64,000 nt of DNA. Origin: Malania oleifera. Taxonomy: Eukaryota; Streptophyta; Magnoliopsida; Santalales; Ximeniaceae. The notes beneath the pieces are model-generated. The model did not search any database, was not told the origin of the DNA, and saw nothing but the letters and a program-made list of their open reading frames with translations. This document shows, one piece after another, positions 1 to 10,152 of this stretch. The stretch covers positions 14,859,562 through 14,923,561 of the forward strand of contig NC_080418.1 in assembly GCF_029873635.1 (NCBI RefSeq), written 5' to 3'. Each line of letters starts with the position of its first letter. Position 1 is the stretch's first letter. A program made the position numbers and the translations under genes.

Positions 1-302
1 AGAGAATCCCAAAGTTCTTTAGATGTCTTGGTGGAGGCGATGATTTCAAACGTGGCCTCATCAAGGCCTTGGTAGATTATGGATTTCGCCTTGCAATCCT
101 TCTTTCATTCGACTCGCAAGGTCGTTCTTTGAACATCCGACATAACTGTTTCGGCTTCTTTTGATGGGCTTTCTCTGTACCCATCTTTAACGATGTCCAT
201 GACATCCTGAGCACTTAGAAGGGCTCTCATTTGAATCGATCAGTTGTCATAATTCTCCCGGGTCAACTTTGGAATAACCGCTTGTGTAGTACCGTTAGCC
301 AT
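1..302 (-). pseudogene. Ty1/copia gag, N-terminal fragment
   Basis: Reading leftwards from an ATG at 302, the translation begins MANGTTQAVIPKLTRENYDN and then meets an in-frame stop where this family has a tryptophan. It resumes with a gag segment of the UBN2/DUF4219 kind (a motif like IQMRALLSAQDV, later IIYQGLDEATFEIIAS). Gag of this kind packages copia-element RNA. A second stop follows downstream and the frame runs off the window edge. Its leader, primer binding site and LTR follow at higher coordinates in the right order for a minus-strand element. The family call is firm; the copy is dead. Confidence 0.8.
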
Positions 303-918
303 CGAATTTAATATATCAAAACAGAGATATGGAGACTTATTTTGGCAAATCTGATGCCACCAATGTGTTTAGAAGGTTGAAAAACCTTAGGCACCGGTTT
401 TGGGTTGCAAAGAAACCAATCCAAAAATCATTGAATCGACTATAGGAAATTCTGGTGGATTTTAAACTAGCCGGTTTAACTTAACGGCCATGTAATGGCA
501 TTACTGCTTACCGTTAGTCCATGTGGTAGCGTCTGCGCGTGCTGCGTGTCGGTGGCTGGGACGCGGATCGGAAACGGGTCGGGTCTCGGGTACGGATCCG
601 GGTTGGGGGTTGCTGGCCGGGTCGGATCTCGCCAAACGGGCGAGGAAGACGAGTGCGGGGCGCGTGTCCCCACCTGCCGGAGTGTACGTCGGTGCGTGTG
701 GCACGTTGCAAAGGCGCTGACAACATCGGAGGCGCGTGTGAGCGCGTGCGGCACTTCCCGATGTCCGTTTGAGATGTGGTTTCCACTGTTGGAATCGTTG
801 TGACGCGATTTTCACAATGGTAGGCTTAATTTGGGATTTTGAGCAACTTCAAATCTGAGAGAAAAAATGAATTTTTTCTCTGTTCGTCTCTGTTTGATAG
901 ATTTCAGCATTCCTGGAT
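303..918 (-). other. GC-rich untranslated leader of the copia fragment
   Basis: Between the gag start and the primer binding site lie about 616 bases. Those at roughly 480-800 are far richer in G and C than anything nearby (repeats of the type CGGGTCGGGTC, many CG dinucleotides). Several overlapping open frames of 65-104 codons on both strands come from this composition and resemble nothing I know, so I treat them as chance. It may be the element's own structured leader or a captured GC-rich sequence. Confidence 0.45.
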
Positions 919-930
919 GCTCTGATACCA
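919..930 (-). other. Primer binding site for initiator tRNA-Met (copia fragment)
   Basis: The minus strand reads TGGTATCAGAGC, the standard plant retrotransposon site complementary to the 3' end of initiator tRNA-Met. It lies four bases inside the presumed LTR end at 935, which fixes the element's minus-strand orientation. Confidence 0.8.
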
Positions 931-934
931 TCGA

Positions 935-1155
935 TGGGTGGAGAGGAACGCTCAGTCACTGGTTGTGACTGAAAACTCAGTGAAAATAAGTACAACAACA
1001 ATGTATTTCAATCTGAAAAATAAATACATGCAGAGAAATTTCAAAGATAGCTCTCACTCTCTCGCTCACTGATTTTTCACTCTTAATACACCACAATTTT
1101 ACATTACACACACACACAACTATTTATAACAGATACAAAATCACAATAATCAACA
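935..1155 (-). mobile_element. 5' LTR of the copia fragment (short, outer end uncertain)
   Basis: The inner end is set by the primer binding site. On the minus strand a TATA box (rc of CTATTTATAA, near 1122) is followed by transcribed sequence. The outer end is placed where the minus strand reads TGTTGATTATTG, giving about 221 bp. An alternative TGTTG start lies at about 1193. The partner LTR is outside the window, so neither choice can be tested. Confidence 0.45.
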
Positions 1156-2150
1156 TAAGCTGCTGGCAGGTGAGGTTGGTGACCGTCGTTCAACATAAAC
1201 AGCTGATCGGCAGCCGTCGTCAACCATTGCTGCCATCGTCCACCGTCAAGTTTACTATTTCAACAGAGCCATGCACTTCCATTCCTTTTCCTCTAGCTCC
1301 ATCCCCCGTGCCCACTATTACACGGCCCCTTGCTGACCCTAGCACTTTCTGTGATGATTTTCCTGCTTCTGAGTCCATGTAGGTTTCTAGTCCATCCTCC
1401 TATGCTTTGGATTTTTTATTTAATTTACCCATTACATATTTTATGTATATTATTATGTGTGTATTTTACGACAAAGTAGTGTGTGTTGGATCGCAAAGCA
1501 TATATTCCAAATTTGTGGGTGGTCTTGAGTACGTTGGGTTCCTCATAGGAAGATATACGTACAATATATTTTATTATTAATGGCAGCGGGGCTTAAAGCC
1601 TTTCTTCCAATGGGTCTTACTTTGGAGAAAGAGAAAGGAGATAAGAGGAGAAGAAGTAAAAGGAAAAGAAAGACAAGAAAATAAGAAAGAAAGAAGGGAA
1701 ATTTATTTATAACTGTGCAGTCCCCCCTACCTTTCCAGAAAAAAAAACAAAAAAAAAAAAACAAGGCTGCGATTGATACAGCACTTGTCGAGTATGTGTT
1801 TGTGCAGAGGCCTCGAGCGTGCGTACATATGAATATATACGGCTGGTGTGCATGTGGAAATTTAAGGGTACAGATTAAACCAGCATTCAATTGAGTAAAT
1901 GCAGAAATCGAGATTAGGGAAAATTCTTCCTGCAGGTTCGAGAGTCTGGAAGGGATCATTCGATCAAGGCCGTGCATGCATGCATGTTTAATTAGTCGCG
2001 GGCTCTGCTGTTGCACTGCACCAACTGTACATGCATGTGAGAGACGAGCAAAGAACAAAGAAAAAGGGAAAGCCGCTAGAAGAGCAGGGCAGAGAAGGGA
2101 GAGAGAGGTCAGGATTTTTAGAAAAGAAAAAAGTAAAAGCCGGCTCGAAG

Positions 2151-2152
<2 letters not shown>
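1156..2152. other. Non-coding stretch, no gene recognised
   Basis: AT-rich sequence with a purine-rich tract at about 1620-1700, an A-run near 1740-1763 and several CATGCATG-type RY motifs near 1973-1986 and 2030. Open frames up to 171 codons exist, but they follow the purine/pyrimidine tracts and show no recognisable domain. Confidence 0.5.

Positions 2153-2198
<46 letters not shown>
2153..2198. repeat. (GA)n microsatellite
   Basis: Nearly perfect GA dinucleotide run broken once by GGG. It explains the RERERE peptides predicted across it. Confidence 0.95.
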
Positions 2199-2415
2199 GG
2201 AATGGAACAAAATAATTTATTCACGCGTACAGTACAAAGGGGAGGTGGGGGGTGGGCATCAGCATCAACACATGTATGAGCATGCATACGTACGTGAAGC
2301 TGCCGATTTGGCTTGGTTTTCCGAGCCAGCCAGCCCGGCATCCATTCTTCTTTGGGTTCTGTGTTCTTCAAATCGTACCAACACTGATCTTCTTCTTATC
2401 AGTCTAATATTAGTC

Positions 2416-2418
<3 letters not shown>

Positions 2419-2489
<71 letters not shown>
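2419..2489. repeat. (GA)n microsatellite, longest in the window
   Basis: About 35 uninterrupted GA units, followed directly by CATGCATGCATATGCAT. A run this long and pure should be highly variable in length between individuals. Confidence 0.97.
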
Positions 2490-2491
<2 letters not shown>

Positions 2492-3000
2492 ATGCATGCA
2501 TATGCATACTGCAGCTTAATTGCTTTTTTAGGCTGGGGGTTGAACTTTTGATTGCTTTATTCGTTGTTGGGAGGCAGCCTTGGTCCTTGCAAAAATTAAA
2601 AAAGCACATCCCTCCTCGCCGGGAATCCTACCTTCTTTTGCAATATGCAATATTAATATTAACATATACATTAATTATTATGTAGCAGACGCCATTAATT
2701 GCTGCCTATTATACCTTTAAAAAAAAAATTGTTCTGTTGGGAAGATGCCACCCCCATGTATATACGAATCTCATGACAAACCATGCACCCACTATATATA
2801 TACAATATAATAATATGTATCAGCATAAAGATCACCATTCCATTAACATATAAGCACTAAATTAAACCTCCAATTAACAAGCTAGCCAGCCTATATCATC
2901 TCGGCAGAATTGTATCCCATCTCTCTCTTTTTATTATATTTTATTAATTTCATCATATCCATCTATGGTCGGTTCGCTAATTACGTATATACTCACATGT

Positions 3001-3004
<4 letters not shown>

Positions 3005-3036
<32 letters not shown>
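3005..3036. repeat. (GA)n microsatellite
   Basis: About 16 GA units. It lies about 375 bp from a CT run of similar length (3411-3443), so the two could pair as an inverted repeat. Confidence 0.93.
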
Positions 3037-3039
<3 letters not shown>

Positions 3040-3408
3040 GTGAAAAAGTTGGAGGCCTCATAATGAAACTGGAGAACGGCTAGAGGGGATAGAAGCTTTT
3101 TTGAAACTGGGACGACGTTCTTCTACTTGCGCGTGTGTGTATGTGTTTTTTTTGTTCTTATTATTTGGTGGTTTCGAAGTTGTGGATGGCCAATATTCGG
3201 TCATGGGGATTCTTCTTGGAACCAAACATTCCGTGGTGTATAGTTGTTAGGGGCTTTAGCTATGATTGAGAATTGCATGGTTTTGAGTGGAATTTTGGCC
3301 TTTTCTTCCCTTTTATCTCTTCTCTCTCCCTCCCTCCATCCCAACATACGAACTACGTCCCTAGCTCCCTCATCATTACCCTCTTCTTCTTATTTGTGAA
3401 TTCATGAT

Positions 3409-3410
<2 letters not shown>

Positions 3411-3443
<33 letters not shown>
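3411..3443. repeat. (CT)n microsatellite
   Basis: About 16 TC units, complementary to the GA run at 3005-3036. Confidence 0.93.
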
Positions 3444-3444
<1 letters not shown>

Positions 3445-3800
3445 AAAACTACGGTAAAATGTACACTTAAAAAAAAGGTGAAATAACTATTCTAGCAATA
3501 TATGAATTTACCACTCATTTTGCCTTATATTTACCTTTTCTATTAAATATTATAATTTTTTTGTTTTAATATAATTAAAAATAAAGAAAAAAATAAATAT
3601 TAATGATATGCAAAATAAAATTTTGTTTATGGATTTGATATATATATATATATATATGTATATATATTTATTTTTTTATTTTTTCCTCACTTTTCTCAAT
3701 AACTAAACATGAAAATGTAGTTTTTTTTTTTTTATATTTTCTTTCTTTAAATATTTTCTAAGTTTCAAATGGAGGGTTAAGAAATTAAGAAAGGAAAAAT

Positions 3801-3803
<3 letters not shown>

Positions 3804-3832
<29 letters not shown>
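3804..3832. repeat. (CT)n microsatellite
   Basis: About 14 CT units in otherwise AT-rich sequence. Confidence 0.92.
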
Positions 3833-3836
<4 letters not shown>

Positions 3837-5993
3837 GGCTCCATCCACACTTTCTATCTTCATAGGATACTTTCTGCTTTTAGATAATGAGAAATATAAT
3901 TATTAAATTATACTATCTAATTACGTTACATTTTAGACAATTAATCAAATTGAATGATTGTTATTTGCTTTTGAGAAATAATTAGGTTAGTTAGCCAAAT
4001 CCGAACGATAATATATATTTTAAACAACCAACTTCATCACTCTATATATAGCATCTAATCTATAGTATTTAGTAAGAGAAACACCTCTTTGTGTGGTTGG
4101 ATGTTCAAGTAAATTATCAAAATGTCCTCTGTTATTATAAAACAAAATCTAACATATAAGTCACTTAGTAATTATAAATTTTTTTATATTTATTAATAAC
4201 TTCCCATATCCGGTCAATTTAGCTTCCCTATCATCAATTGTCCTGTGTCCTCTTGATAACTCTCAAATTTAAATTAATTATCACTTCTTTGATAAAAATA
4301 AAATTAAAAATAAATCACATGTAATGTGTGTGCACAAAAAAAAAAAAAAATTTCTAAATAAAAAATAATTACTTAGGCATATATATTTTTGAATTAAAAC
4401 AAATAAAGAAATCAATTGAGGTTTGGGAAAGCATGCTTATCAGTTGGAAATTAAAGAGGGAGAGGGATAAAATCCAAGTACTACAGCTGAACATCAGGGC
4501 GGTGACAACCAAAGAAAATGCCTGGTTATCAAAGTTCAATCCAAGCTTAGCCGAGTGGTTCACAGATTGACCTATCCTTATCAAGAGGCTGTCACGTTAT
4601 GTTTAGGAACATGAATTTCAAGTCTTAAATTTAGATTTGGGTAAATTTGAACAAAATTCAATATAATTTTATTACTATTTTTTAAATTCACACAAATATA
4701 AATCCAACAAAAAAAATTGACATTTTCAAGAACGTTTCAAAAGGGAGTGAGCCCAAATTATGCAATCATCAATAAATTGAAAGCTTCCAAAGTGTTGATC
4801 TGATTCTACTACTATATATATATGATGAAAGCCCTTCTTCAAGGCAAGCTAGTTGAAATCCATGTTCGATCACTCACCCAAAGCTCTGCTACTATGCTCA
4901 AAACTTTGCCCAAAAAAGTAAAAAATTGGACAAACACAACAGAGAGTAGTAAGCTAGTCTTCTTCTCCAAAATGTTCCAAGAAAATGAAAAGATTCTCCT
5001 ATAACTAATGGCATATGAAAAGATTGAGGAGATGCGAGAACTAGATCTCCTTTACCTTAAGACAAAGCTAGCCATGGATGAAATTAGCTATTATATAAAA
5101 GAAACTATTCATGGAATTGAACTCTCCTCACCTAATTGCTAAAATTTTATTTTGGTTAGTTCTTCATCAATAGTATCACCAACATCAAATTTGCTCATTA
5201 ATCTAAAAATTAATTAAGAGTTCGAATCTTATATGTGCACTTTTATTTTTATAATTAAAATAAAGCACAAGGTGATAGAAAATTTAAACTTAGTCTATGC
5301 CTTCTAGTCTAGCACACTTGCACATGAGGAGTTGAATATGTTAAATAATAAATCCTAATGTCCTTACCCTAATGACCTAAGCTTTCTTAATTTGTAATAT
5401 TTTAAAAAATGTTTGTTATCGTTATTCATTAACATAGTGTCATCAATTAGAAAGTTCAAAACAAATTGATTATTAACTGATTAGTGGCTAGTTCATTAGT
5501 CATTTAATCAACAACTTCAAAATGATATTATATATGAAGTATTTTGTCTTATGAAAATTTAAATTCTAACTGAATTGGCCGTTGCTTGGATTGCAAATTA
5601 TCAATTCGCTACATTAATTAAGATGAAACTTATTAGAGTTAAGGAAGTAACCTCTTTTGGTATAGATAAAGAGATTATTTGGTTAAGTACCCAATCTCTC
5701 TAGATTTTATACAAACAATCAAATTTGAGATTCAAAGTAGTTATATATACAATAGTTTTAACACCTAAAATCCATTACCCTTCTTTTTTTCAAAAAAACC
5801 TAAATCCCATGTCCGCAATGCAAAAATTAATGCAAATGCTATTTGTCTAAATTAAATATGATGTAATTAGTTAGCCTAATAATTTTTCTTCTCAATATTT
5901 AAATTAAATCTCTTCATAAATAATGCCAGAGAAGAATTTGCTTTTTTTTTTTTTTTTTTTTAATTTGAAAATTTCCATATCTAGAGAAACAAT

Positions 5994-6235
5994 AGGAAAT
6001 CTTGGAGCCTAACTGAGTTGACTCAAATGGTAAGGGCGACTTGTGACTTTGGTGACCCCAAGGTCACGAGTTCGATTATCCTTTGAGAGTTTACCCCAAT
6101 GAATTATTAGGAGTGCGTCAATGAGCGGACTGCTTTCACTATCCGAGTTTGGTGATGCACCATATTGTCCAAAGTGACGCGATGATGGCTGGAGTCTCCG
6201 AATTATTAAAAAAAAAAAAAAACAGGAAATCTCGG
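5994..6235 (+). mobile_element. tRNA-derived SINE with target-site duplications
   Basis: The body (about 6006-6223) starts with a tRNA-like head: an A-box-like TTGACTCAAATGG near 6018-6030 and a B-box-like GAGTTCGATTATCC near 6068-6081. It ends in a run of about 15 A. The flanks carry a 12-bp direct repeat, AGGAAATCTTGG at 5994-6005 and AGGAAATCTCGG at 6224-6235, with one difference. An RNA polymerase III head, an A tail and a direct repeat of this length are what LINE-driven SINE insertion leaves. I cannot name the family. The body is about 218 bp and codes for nothing. Confidence 0.75.
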
Positions 6236-7077
6236 AAATTATATAATATTTATTATTTCCATCCCTCAAAAGTTTGATGAAGGGACGAATCGGGTTTTGA
6301 AAGTCCATTAAAGAGGCTGCCATATAGCTAGCTAGCAGAAAACTTAGATCAATAAACTCTTTTTAGATCAATGTTGCCTCTAATTTACATACTGAATGCA
6401 GCTTCACACACAGATTTAATTGAGAAAAAAAAGAAAAACAAGAAAGAATGGGAATGGCGTGTACTCACATTCGTTAACGGTAAGAACCCAATAAATAACT
6501 TCAATTTTGCTTACATATTTATTACTTCATGATCATCTAGATTGTTGGAAAACAAAAAATAATAATGCAAAAAAAAAAAAAAAAAGAAGATCTTTTGATG
6601 CAATGCATAGATTTACTCTAGACGAAGCGACTTGGAAAAATCTGCGCGGGGCAATTCATTATAATGTCATGTGGAAGTAATTAATGAATGTTAATACTAA
6701 TCACGAAGAAGAAGATGGAGAAGAAGAAGAGTAAAACAAGTTAATTAACACATCTTCTATAGAAGAAAGATGATCATTATGTCAGAGACAACAAGCTCAA
6801 TCCATAACCAGAAACCACACATAACATAACTTCGCCACAAAATTAACAAGTCCATGAAAATGCTGCAGATCGAAAGCTGCAAACATTTAATAAACAAAGA
6901 CTATATATAACATAACATATAAAAGCATCATCATGAGTTTCTATCCCTTGGTTTCTAACTTGCTGGTCGGTCGGTTGGTCCATCGATCATGATCACAAGA
7001 CGGGGTTTGTCAATTATCCTTGTTGACGATCAGGATCAGTAAGTAACTCAAAGGCGGAGGCCGGACCATCGACGAAT
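6236..7077. other. 3' flank of the Dof gene, no other gene seen
   Basis: Lies beyond the Dof stop codon (the gene is on the minus strand), so it should hold its 3' untranslated region. I see no unambiguous polyadenylation signal close to the stop. An A-run at about 6569-6585 and purine-rich tracts at 6704-6733 are the only notable features. Confidence 0.5.
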
Positions 7078-8258
7078 TTATAAGAGATGGGTAGTGGAAG
7101 AAGGAGAGCTGTAGAGACCAGCTGAGAGATCTGGCCACTTGCTTCCACCCCAGAAGCAGTGAGTGTTTTCTGAAACATCAAAAACTTGCCTCGACAGATT
7201 CAGCCCAGCTTGACTTCCTTCCATTTTCACTTCAGGATCTATCTGGGTCGCCCCATGGCCCGTCATCTTCGATCGGATCCCCAAGCCGTCTTCAAATTGT
7301 TCACTCTGGAAGCTCGGAAATAAAGGCTGCTCGAATCCACCCAAGAAAAATTGCTGCATTTGCTGCAAACGCCATTGCTCTCCTCCTCCCCCGGATAAAA
7401 TGCTGCCACCAGAAGCTATTCCCATATCCTGAAACTCCATACTGGTCTCCCCGGAACCACTAGCTGCAACCGTGATTGGCGGCGGGTGAGTGATGCCAAG
7501 TCCAGAACTAGGGTTCAACCCTATATTCCCAGACCCGTACGGACCTCCTGCTAAGGTTTGCAAAGAGGACAGGAAGGGTAACTGCGATGATTCCCGTGGC
7601 AGCTGACCAATCATCATGTCTGGGGAAAGTACTGCACTTGCTGATGATGTGCTAGAGTTTACGCCACCGGAAGCTGGGGATTTGGAGCTGCTGCGTTTGG
7701 ATTTCTTGTTCCTTCGGCATCCACCGCCCACAGGGACGTTCCGTAGGGCGCCGCCTCTGGTCCAGTACCGCCGGCACGTCTTGCAGAAGTGCCGGGGCTG
7801 CGTGAGGCTGTAGTTGTTGAAGTAGCAGAACTTGGTGTTGGTTGATTCGCATCGCGGGCACTTGAGCCCCGCCTCGGGCAGCGGTAGCTTCGCCAGACGG
7901 GCACGATCAGCCATTGATCCCGGTCTGATGGAGCCCGTGCTTCCGCCGCCCACATGCTGTGGCGGCAGAAGCTGGGGGTTTTCGCAGCTGCCGCTGTTGC
8001 TTCCATGTTGATTACTGGAATGATGGTGCTGCAGATTAAATCAAAAGAAGAAAAAGTCAAAAAATCAAAAGGAAGAAACAAAAATCAAGTCGGATATTCA
8101 ACGAAAGATAGCAATGGTTGGAATATTTAGCTTTGGAATTTGCTTTTTTTCTTTTTCCTCAAAAGGATGAATTTGAAGTTTGTGGAGGGAAATTGAAGAA
8201 ACCATACCTGCTGCCAATTGGGGGGATCTAGATAGACTGGAATTGATGAGAAAACCAT
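7078..8258 (-). CDS. Dof-type zinc-finger transcription factor (two exons)
   Basis: Exon 1 is 8258-8208 (17 codons, [17 protein letters not shown]) and exon 2 is 8028-7078, joined in phase 0 across a GT-AG intron; the product is 333 residues. The single Dof finger lies at about residues 72-125, with zinc-binding cysteines at 74, 77, 99 and 102 (C-X2-C-X21-C-X2-C), the invariant [17 protein letters not shown] stretch, and a basic CRRNKKSKR tail that may be a nuclear signal. Dof proteins are plant-specific nuclear regulators that bind AAAG cores. The conserved MVFSS start, the [14 protein letters not shown] linker and an acidic, tryptophan-containing C-terminus resemble the Arabidopsis OBP3/Dof5.1-type group. 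That assignment is from memory, so no symbol is given. An in-frame ATG at 8351 would add 31 lysine-rich residues; the conserved MVFSS start is preferred. No breaks are seen. Confidence 0.93.
8029..8207 (-). other. Intron of the Dof gene
   Basis: 179 bp. On the minus strand it begins GTATGG after CAG and ends TTTAATCTGCAG. Removing it joins the 17-codon first exon in frame to the [15 protein letters not shown] start of exon 2. A short first exon followed by one intron is common in this Dof subgroup. Confidence 0.85.
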
Positions 8259-8383
8259 GGTTTTTGATCTTTTTCTCTTTTTATAAAGGCACGGTGGGTT
8301 TTTTTTTTTTTTCTTATCTCTCTTTTTTGGGTGGAAAATATGGAGAATCACACTAAGGAGAGAATACTACTAGCTACAATCTC

Positions 8384-8418
<35 letters not shown>

Positions 8419-8620
8419 TGGTCGAGGAAGGAAAGGGGAAAAGAGAAAGATGGGAGAATTAATTGAAGGAAAGGGAATTGAAGAAAGGGGGAGATGGACT
8501 TTAGTTTAATTATTTTGCTCTCATTCTCTCATTCCCTTCTCTCCTTTTTGTTTTATTATATCATTAGGGTTTTGAGTGGGCTGGGGCTGGGGAAGTTTCT
8601 TAGCCTGTAAGCAGCTCCCC
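8259..8620 (-). promoter_or_regulatory. 5' untranslated and promoter region of the Dof gene
   Basis: On the minus strand the sequence upstream of the ATG is strongly pyrimidine-rich and holds a (TC)9(AC)9 tract (8384-8418 on the plus strand) and an A-run at about 8299-8312. A weak TATA-like element (GATATAATAAAAC on the minus strand) lies near 8550-8566. GA/TC tracts in plant promoters and leaders are known binding sites for BBR/BPC GAGA-binding proteins. The transcription start is not determined. Confidence 0.4.
8384..8418. repeat. Compound (TG)n(GA)n microsatellite
   Basis: Nine TG units followed by nine GA units, about 125 bp upstream of the Dof start codon, probably in the leader. Confidence 0.93.
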
Positions 8621-9440
8621 TCTCTGATGCTGTGGACAGTGGTTTAGTGCTCAAAGCAAAAGCTAGCAGTGACAATTCCTGCATTTATCCGGAGAGAGAG
8701 AGAGAGAGATTAAACAAATTATTAGTGTCTATCCAGCTAGCGAGCCTTTGTGGTGGGATCGTCTCCCGCAACCGAAAAAATAAAATAAAATCTGGGGAGC
8801 TGCTAGCTACCTAGCTGCACCTTCAGTATTGCCATATATCAATTATGAATGCGTTTTAGTAGCCTAATTTAATGATTTCATTTTCAATAAATGAGAGATA
8901 TAGTTTGACGTGGGCATTTAATGGTGCAGATCTCTACCACTTTAATGAATCAAGGCACTAATTACTTGAGACTCTGCGGTAGGTTGTAAATCTTTAGGTC
9001 GACAATGTAATCTAATAATTTTTTCAATAATTAAAATTTAAAATTTATGATTTTTTTTTCAAAAAATAAATTATCTAAAACACAACGTGATTATAATTTA
9101 AATGGCATACACTCAAAAAGACTTGCAACTCTTTACGCATTGGATTTGGAACCCTAAAATCACAAGATATTATATTAATTAATACTTGAACCCACTAAAA
9201 TGATATGAGTCACGCATTAGTGGTATCTACACCAAATAATGTTAAAAATTATACAAAGGACGTGCTCCTTCATGCGTTTGTATCGGGAGCCCCTTGATCC
9301 TTCAATTAAAGCAATCAATTTAGGACCCTTTCTCCAACACAATCCTTCCCATGGATTTCAAATGGAGAACTTGGGTCTTCAATCAATGCTTTACCAAAGA
9401 AGATCAATGGGGACCGTACAATCTTTTTGACGTACAAGAT
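8621..9440. other. Intergenic stretch upstream of the Dof gene
   Basis: Contains a short (GA)n run at 8692-8709 and AT-rich sequence. Open frames of about 60 codons (8632-8814, 9239-9430) show no recognisable motif. I support no gene here. Confidence 0.45.
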
Positions 9441-10152
9441 CGTCCTTAGAGGCAAGCACAGAGCATACTCGAAGCCATAACATGATCACCAGAGGTACCC
9501 ATTACAATTTCGTTAAACTTGAGTTTAAGCCTTAAAGGCTAGGTTACGGGTATCTACTGTAAAGTTATCTATCATGAAACCATAACAACATTACAAGCTC
9601 ATAAAAATGATACTTAGAAGCTCTTTGGAAAAATAGTGTCAGGGAAAGAGAGGTTTTAGAAAGCCATCAGAAGAGAAAACACAAAACTTTTATTTCTTTT
9701 CAAGTTTGTCTGCCTTACAAATCGGGAAGGTAGTCTCCCTTATATAGAGGTTTAGAGAAGCATCAGGTCCCTTGCTTTCTTATGAATGAACAAAAGATAA
9801 AAGCAGATTAATGACATAAAGTAAGGACAATGCAAAAGGTGACAACACATGGGCGGCTGCATTTGTGTGGTTTCCCACCACCTTTCGGCATAAAAGACAT
9901 ACAACTTTGACTTAGGGGCACACACTTTTGACACAACTTACAATCAGCCAATAACTTTTGACTTAGAGGCACACACTTTTGACATAAAGACACACAACTT
10001 ACAATTAGCCAACAACTTTTGACTTAGAGGCACACAACTTTTCACAAAGTAGCAACATGATGCTACATGTGATGCGATAGAGATAGATTGAGGTTGATGT
10101 AATCTTCATCAGTTATTTCTCCATGTATGGGATGATGATACGTGGGTGTGAT
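9441..10152 (-). promoter_or_regulatory. Possible intergenic promoter region of the endogenous pararetrovirus
   Basis: If the gypsy element at 10153-19694 is removed, this segment continues the pararetroviral sequence downstream of its RNase H region, where caulimovirids keep their promoter. The minus strand has a clear TATA box, CCTCTATATAAGGGAG (9737-9752), and upstream of it a 50-61 bp tandem repeat rich in GTCAA cores. No primer site or leader is recognised, so the left limit is arbitrary. The assignment rests on position and architecture, not on protein homology. Confidence 0.4.
9903..10045. repeat. Tandem repeat, about 2.5 copies of 50-61 bp
   Basis: Copies start near 9903, 9953 and 10014 (the last partial). 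Each opens AACTTTTGACTTAGAGGCACAC, with small changes in copy 1. On the minus strand each carries AAGTCAAAAG, containing the W-box core GTCAA. It lies upstream of the TATA box at about 9745, as enhancer repeats would. Confidence 0.8.

Larger units (their letters stand above)
2490..5993. other. Long AT-rich intergenic stretch with scattered microsatellites
   Basis: No open frame here is convincing as a gene; the longest are 60-71 codons without recognisable motifs. It holds GA/CT runs (listed separately), a TA run near 3640-3668, T-runs near 3719-3734 and 5942-5961, and an A-run near 4335-4350. Degraded repeats may be present that I cannot name. Confidence 0.5.

Noticed and set aside
501..815. 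Five overlapping frames of 65-104 codons
   Set aside because: Stop codons are rare in GC-rich DNA in all frames; the region is the leader of a copia element and no frame shows a known motif.
1543..2685. Open frames of 79-171 codons across GA/CT runs
   Set aside because: Dipeptide RE/SL repeats from microsatellites and biased flanks, with no domain.
4545..4615. tRNA-like start (TTAGCCGAGTGGTTC)
   Set aside because: Resembles the D-arm of serine/leucine tRNAs, but no anticodon stem, B-box or 3' acceptor partner can be folded from the following bases.
7616..8081. Frames antisense to, or in another frame of, the Dof gene
   Set aside because: Shadow frames of the Dof coding sequence. The real frame carries the zinc finger and joins exon 1.
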